The translations under genes were made by a program, and so were the position numbers. The notes under the pieces are model-generated. The model was not told the DNA's origin and did no database searches. It worked only from the letters and a program-made list of their open reading frames with translations. A DNA stretch of 64,000 nucleotides from Blastocystis hominis (taxonomy: Eukaryota > Sar > Bigyra > Opalinata > Blastocystidae). Below, piece by piece: positions 54,913 to 64,000 of the stretch (positions are counted from its first letter, which is position 1; every line of letters starts with the position of its first letter). The stretch is taken from positions 543,176 through 607,175 of the forward strand of contig NW_013171816.1 of the NCBI RefSeq assembly GCF_000151665.1, given 5' to 3'.

Positions 54913-55614
54913 ACCTGTACCTGTACCTGTACCTGTACCTGTACCTGTACCTGTACCTGTACCTGTACCTGTACCTGTACCTGTACCTGTACCTGTACCT
55001 GTACCTGTACCTGTACCTGTACCTGTACCTGTACCTGTACCTGTACCTGTACCTGTACCTGTACCTGTACCTGTACCTGTACCTGTACCTGTACCTGTAC
55101 CTGTACCTGTACCTGTACCTGTACCTGTACCTGTACCTGTACCTGTACCTGTACCTGTACCTGTACCTGTACCTGTACCTGTACCTGTACCTGTACCTGT
55201 ACCTGTACCTGTACCTGTACCTGTACCTGTACCTGTACCTGTACCTGTACCTGTACCTGTACCTGTACCTGTACCTGTACCTGTACCTGTACCTGTACCT
55301 GTACCTGTACCTGTACCTGTACCTGTACCTGTACCTGTACCTGTACCTGTACCTGTACCTGTACCTGTACCTGTACCTGTACCTGTACCTGTACCTGTAC
55401 CTGTACCTGTACCTGTACCTGTACCTGTACCTGTACCTGTACCTGTACCTGTACCTGTACCTGTACCTGTACCTGTACCTGTACCTGTACCTGTACCTGT
55501 ACCTGTACCTGTACCTGTACCTGTACCTGTACCTGTACCTGTACCTGTACCTGTACCTGTACCTGTACCTGTACCTGTACCTGTACCTGTACCTGTACCT
55601 GTACCTGTACCTGT
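54913..55614. repeat. (ACCTGT)117 perfect hexanucleotide array
   Basis: 702 bp of perfect ACCTGT units, followed by decayed units ACCTGC, ACCTAC, ACCTGC. All six frames are open (Leu-Tyr, Pro-Val, Cys-Thr and their complements), so long frames here are artefacts. It lies between the RING-BRCT 3' motif and the S1/P1 nuclease. Confidence 0.97.
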
Positions 55615-55644
55615 ACCTGCACCTACACCTGCACCTGAAGAACC

Positions 55645-56743
55645 AAATTCGCTTTTGTGTTTTTCTTACTACTAGAAGCTGGAATATATGCATGGGGATG
55701 TTGCTCTTCCTTGTTTCGTTCACGTGAAGGTAATGTTCATCGCCTATCGATTGAGTTGGCAAAGAAGATGATGACAGAGCAGGAAATTGTATTCTGTGGC
55801 CTGTTTTGCTTCCTTTGTAGGAGAGGCTTACTACTCACATCTCGAATTCGCCCGTTGTCCAATCGTATGCCTCCTACCCGTATGACGCAACCGATACTGT
55901 TTTTGGAATGGATGTTTCAATAATGCATAGGTTTGCATTCCTGATATGATTAAGAGGAAGCGTCAATATAGATACACTTACTATTGGCATTTCTACGACA
56001 TAAACTATAATGTTGAAGTCACATCGTCGTCGCTAAATCGTAGACAAGCGAATGGTCTCCAGATGAGTCTGGTTTTCCCCCGGACCTGTTTTCCTTAGAA
56101 AAGAACAACCTCTATTCTGCACTCTTCAACGAGTTGTACACTATTAATAGTGAGTGGGACAACAAGGAGGATTCTTTTCTTTTTTTAACCCATCTGGTCG
56201 GGGATATGATGCAACCTCTTCATGTGACGCAACTTGTGAGTAAGGAGTATCCGAAAGGCGACCGAGGCGGTTTGTTGTACACGTTGCACGGTTGTAAGAA
56301 GAAGAATTTGCATCTGTTTGCAGATGATCTCGGAAATTATTTCCAGAAAAGAGAGGTATGGGTATTTCGTGGATTGAACATAGTTTAAACAAATTGGTAA
56401 AGTAGCTGACACCATGCACTTGCTCTGTGTTCAGTAGGAATTCTGTAGCACTTTGAATCGTAGGAAGAATTGGTATGGTTCTGATACGTTGGAAGTGGGG
56501 GTGTTCAATCTGATTCAGAACTGGATAATGGAGTCTCATTACAGAGGTCGTGAAATCTACCAGGTACAAACAGTTGTTGTGGTTGAAGGGTAGATTTTGA
56601 ATGGTTCTCATTCTTTTTCAAAATCCGCGAAGGAAGAGACTCAAGCAATCTTGCTTCATAGTGTTTGTCGCGCTGCAAGCGCTATTACTCTAACTTTACG
56701 ACATCTTTTTAACGATACTTGGTTCCTAATTTTTATTGTTTGA
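55645..56743 (+). CDS. S1/P1-type zinc nuclease, secreted; 5' end unresolved
   Basis: Single-strand nuclease/3'-nucleotidase family that uses three zinc ions. The hydrophobic leader FAFVFFLLLEAGIYA precedes Trp (AWG), the residue that becomes the N-terminal zinc ligand after signal cleavage. A 30-nt intron, then VHRLSIELAKKMM, PYDATDTVCIPDMIKRKRQY, YYWHFYDINYN, SFLFLTHLVGDMMQPLHVT and KKKNLHLFADDLG match the family metal sites. About six introns of 28-32 nt; the one near 56400-56460 is not settled. No ATG in frame precedes the leader: the frame opens just after the ACCTGT array. Ends at TGA 56741 or, by polyadenylation, at T 56732. Confidence 0.72.
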
Positions 56744-56744
56744 T
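56737..56744 (+). terminator. TGTTTGAT motif overlapping the next start codon
   Basis: Layout T-TTAT-TGTTTGAT with the T at codon position 1 of the nuclease frame. The octamer overlaps the ATG of the HEM gene (56743-56745). Confidence 0.6.
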
Positions 56745-59700
56745 GGATCCACAAAAGGTCGACTTACTAATTAATTATTTGAAGTTATTTAAGGTGGGGA
56801 AAGCGAATTCGTACTTTTGTAGCAACACGCATTCTATCTCGATTCAGAAAGCAGTTTTTTCCGAAACATACCTGATTCCAGTATATACCACTGCTCGGAG
56901 CTTGCCAAGATCCGTTCTTATGTCCATTTTGCTTTCCTTTGCTAACTTGGTAGTTAGAATCCTCTATTAGTAATTTCGACTCGAAAGATTTTAAAGCAAT
57001 TAAAGGATATGAATGGTTAGTTGTAAATCATGAAAAGTACAAGACGGAGATTTTGGATCACTATTCAAAGCTGGAATGTCTCTCGTTTCTCTTTATTTTT
57101 ACGAATAGCTTGCTATCTGCTTCTGGATTCTGCTCTCAAACAACTTCCGCAGTTACTCGTTCCGTTTTCCGCTCCTCTGGATCTTCTGCCTGTGGATTTC
57201 CTCTGTTCCTGTGTTTCGCTGAGCATCCAGCTTCAGAACCTTCCCTTTGCAATGATCATCGGTCTGAAGTGGATGACAGACACAATTCTGGGTTGTGAAA
57301 GTCCCCACAAGGATGAGTTGGCTCCGTACTGCTCGTCGAACTGCTTGGAGCAGCTTCGTGAGATGTGCACGCCATACAGTACGTTTTGCTTGTTCGCTTG
57401 TTTTCTAGTTTCCGTGATTGATGGGATGCTTCATGGCCCGGTGTGGAGAGAATACCAAGCCTACCAGTCCGTGTGCAGAGCCAGTTCTTCGCTGCAATCC
57501 TTTCTATTCCACAAATCGGAGGAAGAAGCGCACTTGCCAGCGTCGTTCATGCAGCCGCCTTGGACTACGCTTGCCATGAAAACGACTTCTCTTTATCGAT
57601 TCTCCATGCTCCTATTGCTTCATCCGCCCTTGCTGCTGACGGAGGCCCAGCAATCTAGTATCATTCTCATAACGATGCTGGCGGACGTGTAATGGAAGGG
57701 AGGAGGCGTGATCGATATAGGGGGGTTGAGTGCATTTCGTCGGGAATGGTGTGTAATGTGTATTCGGAACTGAGTGGAGCCATATCTAAAATCCCCAAAA
57801 CGAAGGAGAACAAGCAGGATTTGGCTCAGCTTCAGAAGACGATCAAGAATCTGAACTGCGCTTCCATTCATAAGTGGGCCTTGCTCTGTGTGTGAGATTA
57901 TTTTTGTAGAGGATATCGTGAGAATCTGATCGAGCTTGTGGAACATTGGATCGATAACATTGTGAGAGACACAGGAATCGTGGCTCCTTACATTTTTGTG
58001 ATTCTCTCCATTCTGTCAACCGCACTTTATGAGTTGGAGTGGAGCTGTGTGAATAGTGTTCGCACAAAACGGCAACTCTTCGGTTCATCGGAGCGTGTTT
58101 GCGAAATGGCAACGCGTGATGACGATACCTTCCCTGTTCTGTTGAAGAGCGTCTTGCAACTGCGTCGATTGCTACTGCAGTACGCGCCACTGATTGAGCA
58201 GTATCTCGTTGGTGTTCGCGACTTGCTCAAGAAGGAAATCACGGTGCTTCCGCAGTTGGCAAAAGCGGATAGAATCGATGAGGACGATTGGATTCGCGTT
58301 TTGTTCCGTTTGCAGAACCAATCTCTGCAGACACAGCGAAGAGCGTTGTATTTGTGCTATTTGATAACGGCCTGTTCTGACATCCCGCGGTGGCTCACCG
58401 ATCGCTCCGAAATTCGCTGCATGGGAAGCTTGTATCAGTTGTTGCGATCGTTCTGCGAGAAATTCTACTACCGAACCAATCAGGACTATTCCTACATCTT
58501 TCTGTTCATCGATTTGGCAGATATGATTGAGCATTCGCGCTTCTGTCCAGAGCAGTCCACGTACTATCAAGATACGTACAACACGATCCAAGATTTGGTG
58601 GATCGTGTGGCGGAAATCCAGCAGGTTCTGTGGAACAATGGACATAGTTGGGAGGGAGTGGATCGCGAAGAACTGGAACAATATGCTGTGTTGTTGACGC
58701 GATATCGTCGCATCGAACTGAAAGAAGATGTCATCGTGTAGGGAATAGTATCCCCATTCTCGAATCTAGTCCAATGGATATGCTGTCGGAAGCGTTGCTC
58801 GAGCAATTTTTGAAAGTGCTGAGAACCTCTCTGCAAGGCAATGTTTTACCTGGGTCTGTTATGGAGCTAATTCGGTCATTCCACCAGTCATTGCTTGTGC
58901 TGAGATCGGTGATTTCGCAGCTGAATGTTGCCCACATCGTACGCTCGCTGGTTGGTTGCGCACTAGATGGAACGATGTCGGAATGCGTGGATGTCCGTGA
59001 ACAGCGAAGAGAGCGAAGCGAACGATTCTGCTTCTACGAGGAATAATAATAATAATAATAACAATAACACAAGAGGAATTAGTCTCTTCGACTACTTTGC
59101 CTCGCAAGTTCAGAGCTATATCGTGGAATTTCGAGCGAGAAGTGTGATGGATAGGATCGAATTATCGACGATCCCTCGGGAGGCTTTAGTCTCGTCTCCA
59201 GGCGATTTTACTGCAATGGCGCGTGCTGCGCGCTCTTTCTCCCTGAGGAAATAAAGCAGCTGTTTCTCCTCATCGGCAGCTCTGGGATGATGTCGCTGAT
59301 CCGTCTGCTAGAGGAGGAGATGAAAAGGATGGTGGGGAAGCAAATCGACGAGTTCTGGGAGCAGATGAAATACGTGGGCTTGATGGAGTTTATGATTCAC
59401 GTCGTTTACGATGCCTGTACGGAGGCGATGAAGGAAAGTCACGGGGATATCTGGTCGTTCTGCGCGGGCGTGCAGGCGGAGTTGGGCGATTCGTCGGCTG
59501 AATGGATCGAGGCGCGCGCCTCCTTGTTTGTGGAGCCCAAAGTTCCGTTCTGTATCGATGAATCGTGCGCATATTTGGTGGGCGTGATCCAGCAACACTC
59601 GGTGATCTCTGCCGACCAGCTGCAATCCTTCACGCAGTCGCTGGCGATTTGGAGCGCGTGCGCTCAGCAAGCGACGGGCGTGTGGACGGGACATGTGCTG

Positions 59701-60168
59701 GAAGGATTTCATGGGATCGCGCTGATTCTGAGCGCCTTGCACCAATCCTTTGAAACGTTTTGCTATGACGTTTTGAATGGAGTGCTGAACAGCGATCGGA
59801 AAGACGTGGGGTGTGAAAGGAAGAAATGATGTCTAGAAAGGCCGCTATTTGAAAGCCGTGCAAACTGTCTCCCAGTTTTTCTATCAGTGTCCGAAGTTAA
59901 GGAAGTCGATGCCCCAAGCATGCTTTTTGCGTTCTTTGGCGTATTCATGGAAATCAGAGTTTTATTTAGGGTGTACGAGGGGCAAGATGTGTTGGATAGT
60001 GAAACTTCAGAAAGTGACTGCTTTGTTTGTTTGCTCAAACATGCTAATCAAAGTTACCTTCCTGAATGCGCTCCACCGCCTTCATTCTATGAGATTCCAT
60101 CAACTTGGGAAGACCTAATAGATTCGAGACGAAGTTATCGTAGATCACACGCGACAACTACCAAATAA
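56743..60168 (+). CDS. NCKAP1/HEM (NAP1)-like subunit of the WAVE complex
   Basis: Large helical scaffold of the WAVE regulatory complex that controls Arp2/3 actin branching. Start MDPQKVDLLINYLKLFK. Blocks that align with NCKAP1: LPFAMIIGLKWMTDTILGC, VEHWIDNIVRDTGIVAPYIF, LLKSVLQLRRLLLQYAPLIE, LFRLQNQSLQTQRRALYLCY, YSYIFLFIDLADMIEH, MMSLIRLLEEEMKRMVGKQI, GVWTGHVLEGFHGIALILSA and C-terminal VQTVSQFFYHMLFAFFGVFM. More than ten introns of 28-38 nt; exons near 56900-57060 and 57650-57700 are uncertain. A poly-Asn tract (59045-59070) is species-specific. Stop TAA 60166-60168, overlapping the REEP gene end. Confidence 0.68.
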
Positions 60169-60710
60169 ACACGTACAAGAGAAGCCACATTCACATCCTT
60201 TGAAACACAAAGAAGCAGTAACGATATTTTGAAGGGATAGAAAAAGGGAAGGCTGCATCAAAGTAAACTTTCATTCATACAAGAAGGAAATGTGAGGAAT
60301 GGAGATATCAACAAGGTAGAGCAGACCAAAAATCGTCCAATATACAAGGCTATACTGTTACAAATAAAAGAACATATCATACAATTCGACATACTCTTCG
60401 TGCGAATGAAATCGCATGATCGACAAGGTACGATAAATCGGGTATGCGCAACCGATGATATTCCTGCAATGTTATCGAAAGAGGTCGCGAAAACTTACGC
60501 AAGCATCGAGGGACCAAAGATAACGAAGAAGAAGATGCTACTCAGTAAAACCGAAATGCTCACGAGTAAGGAAACACGCACATTGACCTTCTTGCTGATA
60601 TTCATCAATGATGCTACACATCACGCTTAAGCTTTAAAATGACGGTAGTTTTCTAGTTGGCTGTCTACTAATGACAGTTTCTCTTCGATTTTGTTGAGAA
60701 CGATTTCCAT
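60135..60710 (-). CDS. REEP5/Yop1/HVA22-type ER membrane-shaping protein
   Basis: Reticulon-like hairpin protein that bends ER tubules. Five short exons rebuild: MEIVLNKIEEKLSLVDSQLE, ISKKVNVRVSLLVSISVLLS, FFFVIFGPSMLA, NIIGCAYPIYRTLSIMRFHS (the family 'CNLIGFxYPAYxSxKAI' block), YSLVYWTIFGLLYLVDISI (the 'TYWVVYxFFxxxE' block) and LPFFYPFKISLLLLC. Introns 30, 35, 28 and 28 nt. No single ORF is long enough to reveal it. TAA at 60137-60135 lies inside the last exon of the HEM gene on the other strand. Confidence 0.85.
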
Positions 60711-61303
60711 GTAAAAATAGTGTATCGAGTCAATTTGCAAAAAGAGCAGTTAGACCGAGACGTACAACTTGGCAGAATAAAGAATGGAGTGTCTCTTATA
60801 GTCAGCCATGTTGGGAAGTGAGTCGAAAGGGAATGAAGGTGTTCATTATATACGTAATAAGTATTACTCAGAATTAATGGTTCAAGGATTGTTGAAAGAA
60901 TTAATTCAATTTGATTATTAGTATATATTTTGATAATGGCAATTAATATGTGATTTTCACTAATTCTGAATTAATGTTAAGAGAATTATTAGATTACTAC
61001 TTCTGATGAGCTGTTTATGGTAAATGTGACTTATTATAATCTACTCACAATTGAAAGATGTGTTGTAATACTCGGTATTGAATAGTTTTGAATTAGTTTC
61101 TATGGAATGATGAGTGAAAATTAAAAATAGTAATAATTAATAAGAATAAATCCTAGGAATTAATATTTGCAACATTATTGTTGAGATTATTAGATTGCAA
61201 TTAATAATTGGATTATTTCCAGACTTATTATAGAATTTTGCACAAATTTTCTATCATTTCTATCACAAACAACAATGAACATAATTCTACTGGTAAAATA
61301 CAC
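60711..61303. other. Very AT-rich intergenic region
   Basis: Rich in AATTAAT-type short palindromes, with no frame that fits a protein family. It should hold the REEP promoter and nothing else that I can see. Confidence 0.45.
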
Positions 61304-61311
61304 TTCAAACA
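61304..61311 (-). terminator. TGTTTGAA motif of ubiquitin-like-domain gene
   Basis: Minus strand reads GCA, T, CATC, TGTTTGAA; the T is at codon position 1. Confidence 0.6.
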
Positions 61312-63729
61312 GATGATGCTTCTTGGGGGTTGCGTCTAGGGCGTCGATGAAAGCGTCTATTGGCTTTATTCCCATGCTCTGCTTGATTGTTCGCGTTTGA
61401 TGGAGCGGATTGAACTGGTGGAGCAGTTTGCTTCGGTTTGCTCATTTGTGGTGCTGGACGAGTTGCTTGAGCGTGCTGATCGGGTTGTGGATTCTCATAA
61501 TTCTTCTTTCCTTTGCCAGTTCTGTTTCTTTGCTTTTTATTTTGAGTGGGTTGAGTAGGTTGAGTAGGCTGAGTGGGTTGAGTAGGCTGAGTAGGTTGAG
61601 TAAACTGAGCTGGCTGAGCTGGCTGAGCTGGCTGAGCTGGCTGAAGCGGCTGAAGTGGCTGTGGTTTGAAAACAGGTGTTGGTTGAGGGAATTGAACTGG
61701 TATTGGCTGATCGGGTTGTTGATCTTCATAATACTTCTTTCCTTTTCTAGTTCTACTTCTTTGCTTTTTAGGTTGAGTGGGTTGAGTAGGTTGAGTAGGC
61801 TGAGTAGGCTGAGTAGGCTGAACTGGCTGTGGTTTGAAAATGGGTGTTGGTTGATTGACTTGTGGATTTTCAGTATTCTTCTTTCCCTTTTCATTCCGAT
61901 TCCTTGGACGCTCTGGTTGAGCGGGTTGAGTAGGTTGAGTAGGTTGAGCGGGTTGAGCGGGTTGAGCGGGTTGTACTGGCTGTGGTTTGAAAATGGGTTT
62001 TAATTGAGGCGCGTTTTTCTCCTGTCTTTTCAACCTCGGCATTTTTGGAACGACTTGTGGACCTTCTGTCCGCTCTTGGTTCGTCTTCTTTGTAGTGCCC
62101 ACAAAAGGCTCTTCAATCTCGTCTCGCGCCTTCGAAATCATTCTCTGATTACACTTCTCTATAAATTGCTGGGGAGCCAGGAGAACGGATCCCGATTCTT
62201 CTGTCACCAAATAAAACTTGCCATCCTTGCTCTGTTCCAATATCATTTTGCTTAGCGCTTCCATCTCCTCCTTACTCGGGTCATGAGCCCATTTCACTAC
62301 CGGTCAACCACCAAACAAAACAAAAACGGGGCGTCGTCACTTCGTAATACTCTGTGTATGCGTTATATTTGTTCACGATGTAATCCGTTTCAGCGAAGCA
62401 CGGAGGACAAACTCCCAAATCGAACGCTTGCACCGTGTTGTTATCCTGCAATCGATCCATCGAAATCGAGGTCGAAGCCACGAATTTCTCGTCTTCATAC
62501 ACCACCAGCATGCGTTCCTGTTTGAAATGATCCACAATGCAGTCGTAAAGCTTCACCTCGTTGTCCTGCGTGTAGTTCCCCGCGGGAATCACGAACCAGG
62601 CTCCGTGATAATTCACTTCAATCAGCAATCCCTAACGATCACCACACTCTGCCAAAATCCATACTTCCTTCACCACAAATCGCTGCCCTTCCTTCAAAAA
62701 GAATCGAGACAACGGCCGCGGCGTTTGGCTCAGCGACAGAACAGAACCGTTGATCGAAATGCAATAGGATTGAGGCGTTTCCAGCATTCTCCACTTCAAT
62801 AAACCCACAAAAAGCGAATTCCTACCACTTCGAGAAGCACTTCGTTCATGTTTTGGAAGGATTCAATGCGCAAATGGTAGGTGTCTGATTCGGTTTCCAC
62901 CGTCAGCATCATCATAATCGTGAGAACGTGGTCATTCTCCAGTCCCAACGCATCCAGAGACTCGGAGTACCGCGATTCCTCAATGTCGAAATTGTGCATA
63001 AACAGCAAATAGCTTCGATGGATGCCCAAATGATTCTGTGCGATGATTCGGTCAACGAGCAAATACTTCGAAGGCTGAAACGATATCATCAAACGGAGAT
63101 TGGTGGTTGCAATTGATCACAAACTGCTTATTTGCGATCCAAGCGCACAGTTTCATGTCTGGGTTGTCGGATATGTTCAGAATGGTTCTAATCGTCAACG
63201 CACTCTGATTTACTCACGACTCTTCCTCCTTTTCTTTTCTCATTGTATTGCTATTATCTTCCCTCTCTTCCTCCTCTTCCTCAGTTTCCTCCTCTTCCTC
63301 CGCTTCCTCCTCACTACTCGAGTTTGAAATGGGTGAAGAACTATTTTTGCTATAACTAGATCGCTCAAGTAAGTCGTCATCACAAGCTTGGTTATCTTCA
63401 TCCAAATCGGATTCAATAGAATGTTCATCGCTCCTACTCTCGGAATCGTTTATATCATTAGATTCATCCCGTTCAGAATACTTGTTTGACTCATAACCAT
63501 CATCACTATTTATCCCGATCAGATCATCAATATCGGATGCTTCAGCGTCATCATCATGATTCACAGATAAATCGCTACCGTAACTTGAAATGGGAGAAGA
63601 CCTGGATATCACAAAAACAATCATACAGTACAGTTCTTCTTGCTCACTATAACTGTATTCACTTGAATAACTCGCCAAACTCTCTTCAGGATCATCAGTT
63701 GAAGAGGAGAGAATTGGAAGATCATCCAC
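61305..63729 (-). CDS. Protein with three tandem ubiquitin/SUMO-like domains and a Gln/Pro tail
   Basis: Not a known named protein. Order: acidic Ser/Asp/Glu-rich N terminus (1-165, e.g. ERDESNDINDSESRSDEHSI); domain 1, KLCAWIANKQFVINCNHQSP ... SRYSESLDALGLENDHVLTI, which fits the Rad60/NIP45 SUMO-like pattern; domain 2, TYHLRIESFQNMNEVLLEVW ... KEGQRFVVKE; domain 3, LIEVNYHGAWFVIPAGNYTQ ... SISMDRLQDNNTVQAFD; a basic linker; then a 250-residue tail of QPAQPTQP and FKPQP units mixed with basic RNRxxKGKK blocks. Introns of about 30-35 nt were removed. Ends at TGA 61307-61305 or at T 61316 by polyadenylation. A SUMO-linked genome-stability role is an inference. Confidence 0.55.
61530..61980 (-). 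repeat. GGTTGAGTA/GGCTGAGTA tandem repeats
   Basis: 9-bp units in three clusters coding Gln-Pro-Thr and Gln-Pro-Ala triplets; the clusters themselves recur with a basic spacer, so there is a higher-order repeat of about 150 bp. Confidence 0.85.
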
Positions 63730-63858
63730 TATATATCAAACGAAATTCGTTCGTTTACAGTTATCAGAACTATGCTTTCTCATAGAAACAGCAACTATTG
63801 CAACAAAAAAGTGCAAAATCCCAAAAGAATTCAGTATTCTAATAAAAATAACGTCAAA

Positions 63859-64000
63859 ATGGCTTGGATGAAGAGTTTTCTTGTTTTGCTTTCATTAATA
63901 CTTCCTATCTTCTTATTGGAGTACTATGTAATGGTTCCAGTGTTTGTTACTCCAGTTTGGAATCGTGCCGTTGCTACAAATGCGACGCTGCTAAGAAAGC
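63859..64000 (+). CDS. Signal-anchor protein, partial (runs off the window)
   Basis: MAWMKSFLVLLSLILPIFLL followed by EYYVMVPVFVTPVWN is a signal anchor typical of type II Golgi or ER enzymes such as glycosyltransferases. An upstream in-frame ATG at 63772 is possible but would add a polar leader. Only the first 47 codons are visible, so the function is unknown. Confidence 0.5.
   Translation, partial: MAWMKSFLVLLSLILPIFLLEYYVMVPVFVTPVWNRAVATNATLLRK

Noticed and set aside
54612-55762. Long open frames of repeated VQ, RY, LY or CT dipeptides
   Set aside because: They are frame artefacts of the ACCTGT array; no start codon, no conserved flanks, and all six frames are equally open.
1-64000. Search for mobile elements, integrases, toxin-antitoxin modules or viral genes
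   Set aside because: No reverse transcriptase, transposase, terminal repeats, capsid or toxin-like gene was seen; the region is ordinary host nuclear sequence.

Overview
The window is nuclear DNA of a small-genome eukaryote. The best fit is a Blastocystis-type gut stramenopile. Three things seen directly point there. (1) Genes are split by very short introns, mostly 28-34 nt with GT...AG ends; removing them restores conserved protein families. (2) The octamer TGTTTGTT, or a near form, lies just after many coding ends. In several genes it follows a T at codon position 1 by exactly four bases, the layout reported for Blastocystis, where polyadenylation completes or creates the UAA stop. (3) The gene content suits an anaerobe: PPi-dependent phosphofructokinase, an anaerobe-type DsrE/YedF protein, and several proteins with organelle-type presequences.

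Layout, left to right. 0.4-3.1 kb: secreted cyclophilin, sphingomyelin-synthase-like enzyme. 3.1-13 kb: Mei2-like RNA-binding protein, condensin CAP-H, an unknown protein, PAN3, a SAP-domain protein. 13-19.8 kb: GDP-mannose 4,6-dehydratase, a divergent class II photolyase relative, LYAR, PFP, DsrE/YedF protein. 19.9-20.9 kb: an AT-rich gap. 20.9-25.4 kb: E2 ubiquitin-conjugating enzyme, Ap4A phosphorylase, ESCRT-III subunit, Nudix hydrolase, DnaJ with a heat-shock element. 25.8-32.6 kb: organelle helical-repeat protein, ERMP1-like membrane protein, amino-acid transporter. 32.9-43.6 kb: copine, GPI8, PSP1-domain protein, mitochondrial carrier, ankyrin protein, TRIAP1/Mdm35, RbfA, tRNA-Cys, PP2C. 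43.7-53 kb: glycosyltransferase, organelle protein, FoP/Aly-like protein, TMX2, USO1/p115, Rab21-like GTPase. 53.3-63.7 kb: RING-BRCT protein, a 117-copy hexanucleotide array, S1/P1 nuclease, NCKAP1/HEM, REEP/Yop1, and a protein with three ubiquitin-like domains. The window ends in the start of a signal-anchor protein.

No operon logic is evident, but packing is extreme. Start codons often lie 2-16 bp from the previous gene's 3' motif, and two convergent pairs overlap in coding sequence. Recurrent themes are secretory-pathway function (USO1, Rab, REEP, TMX2, GPI8, ERMP1, ESCRT-III), mRNA handling (PAN3, Mei2-like, FoP/Aly), and the mitochondrion-related organelle (carrier, TRIAP1, RbfA, helical-repeat protein). 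All gene models are conceptual splices made by eye; exon edges need transcript data.
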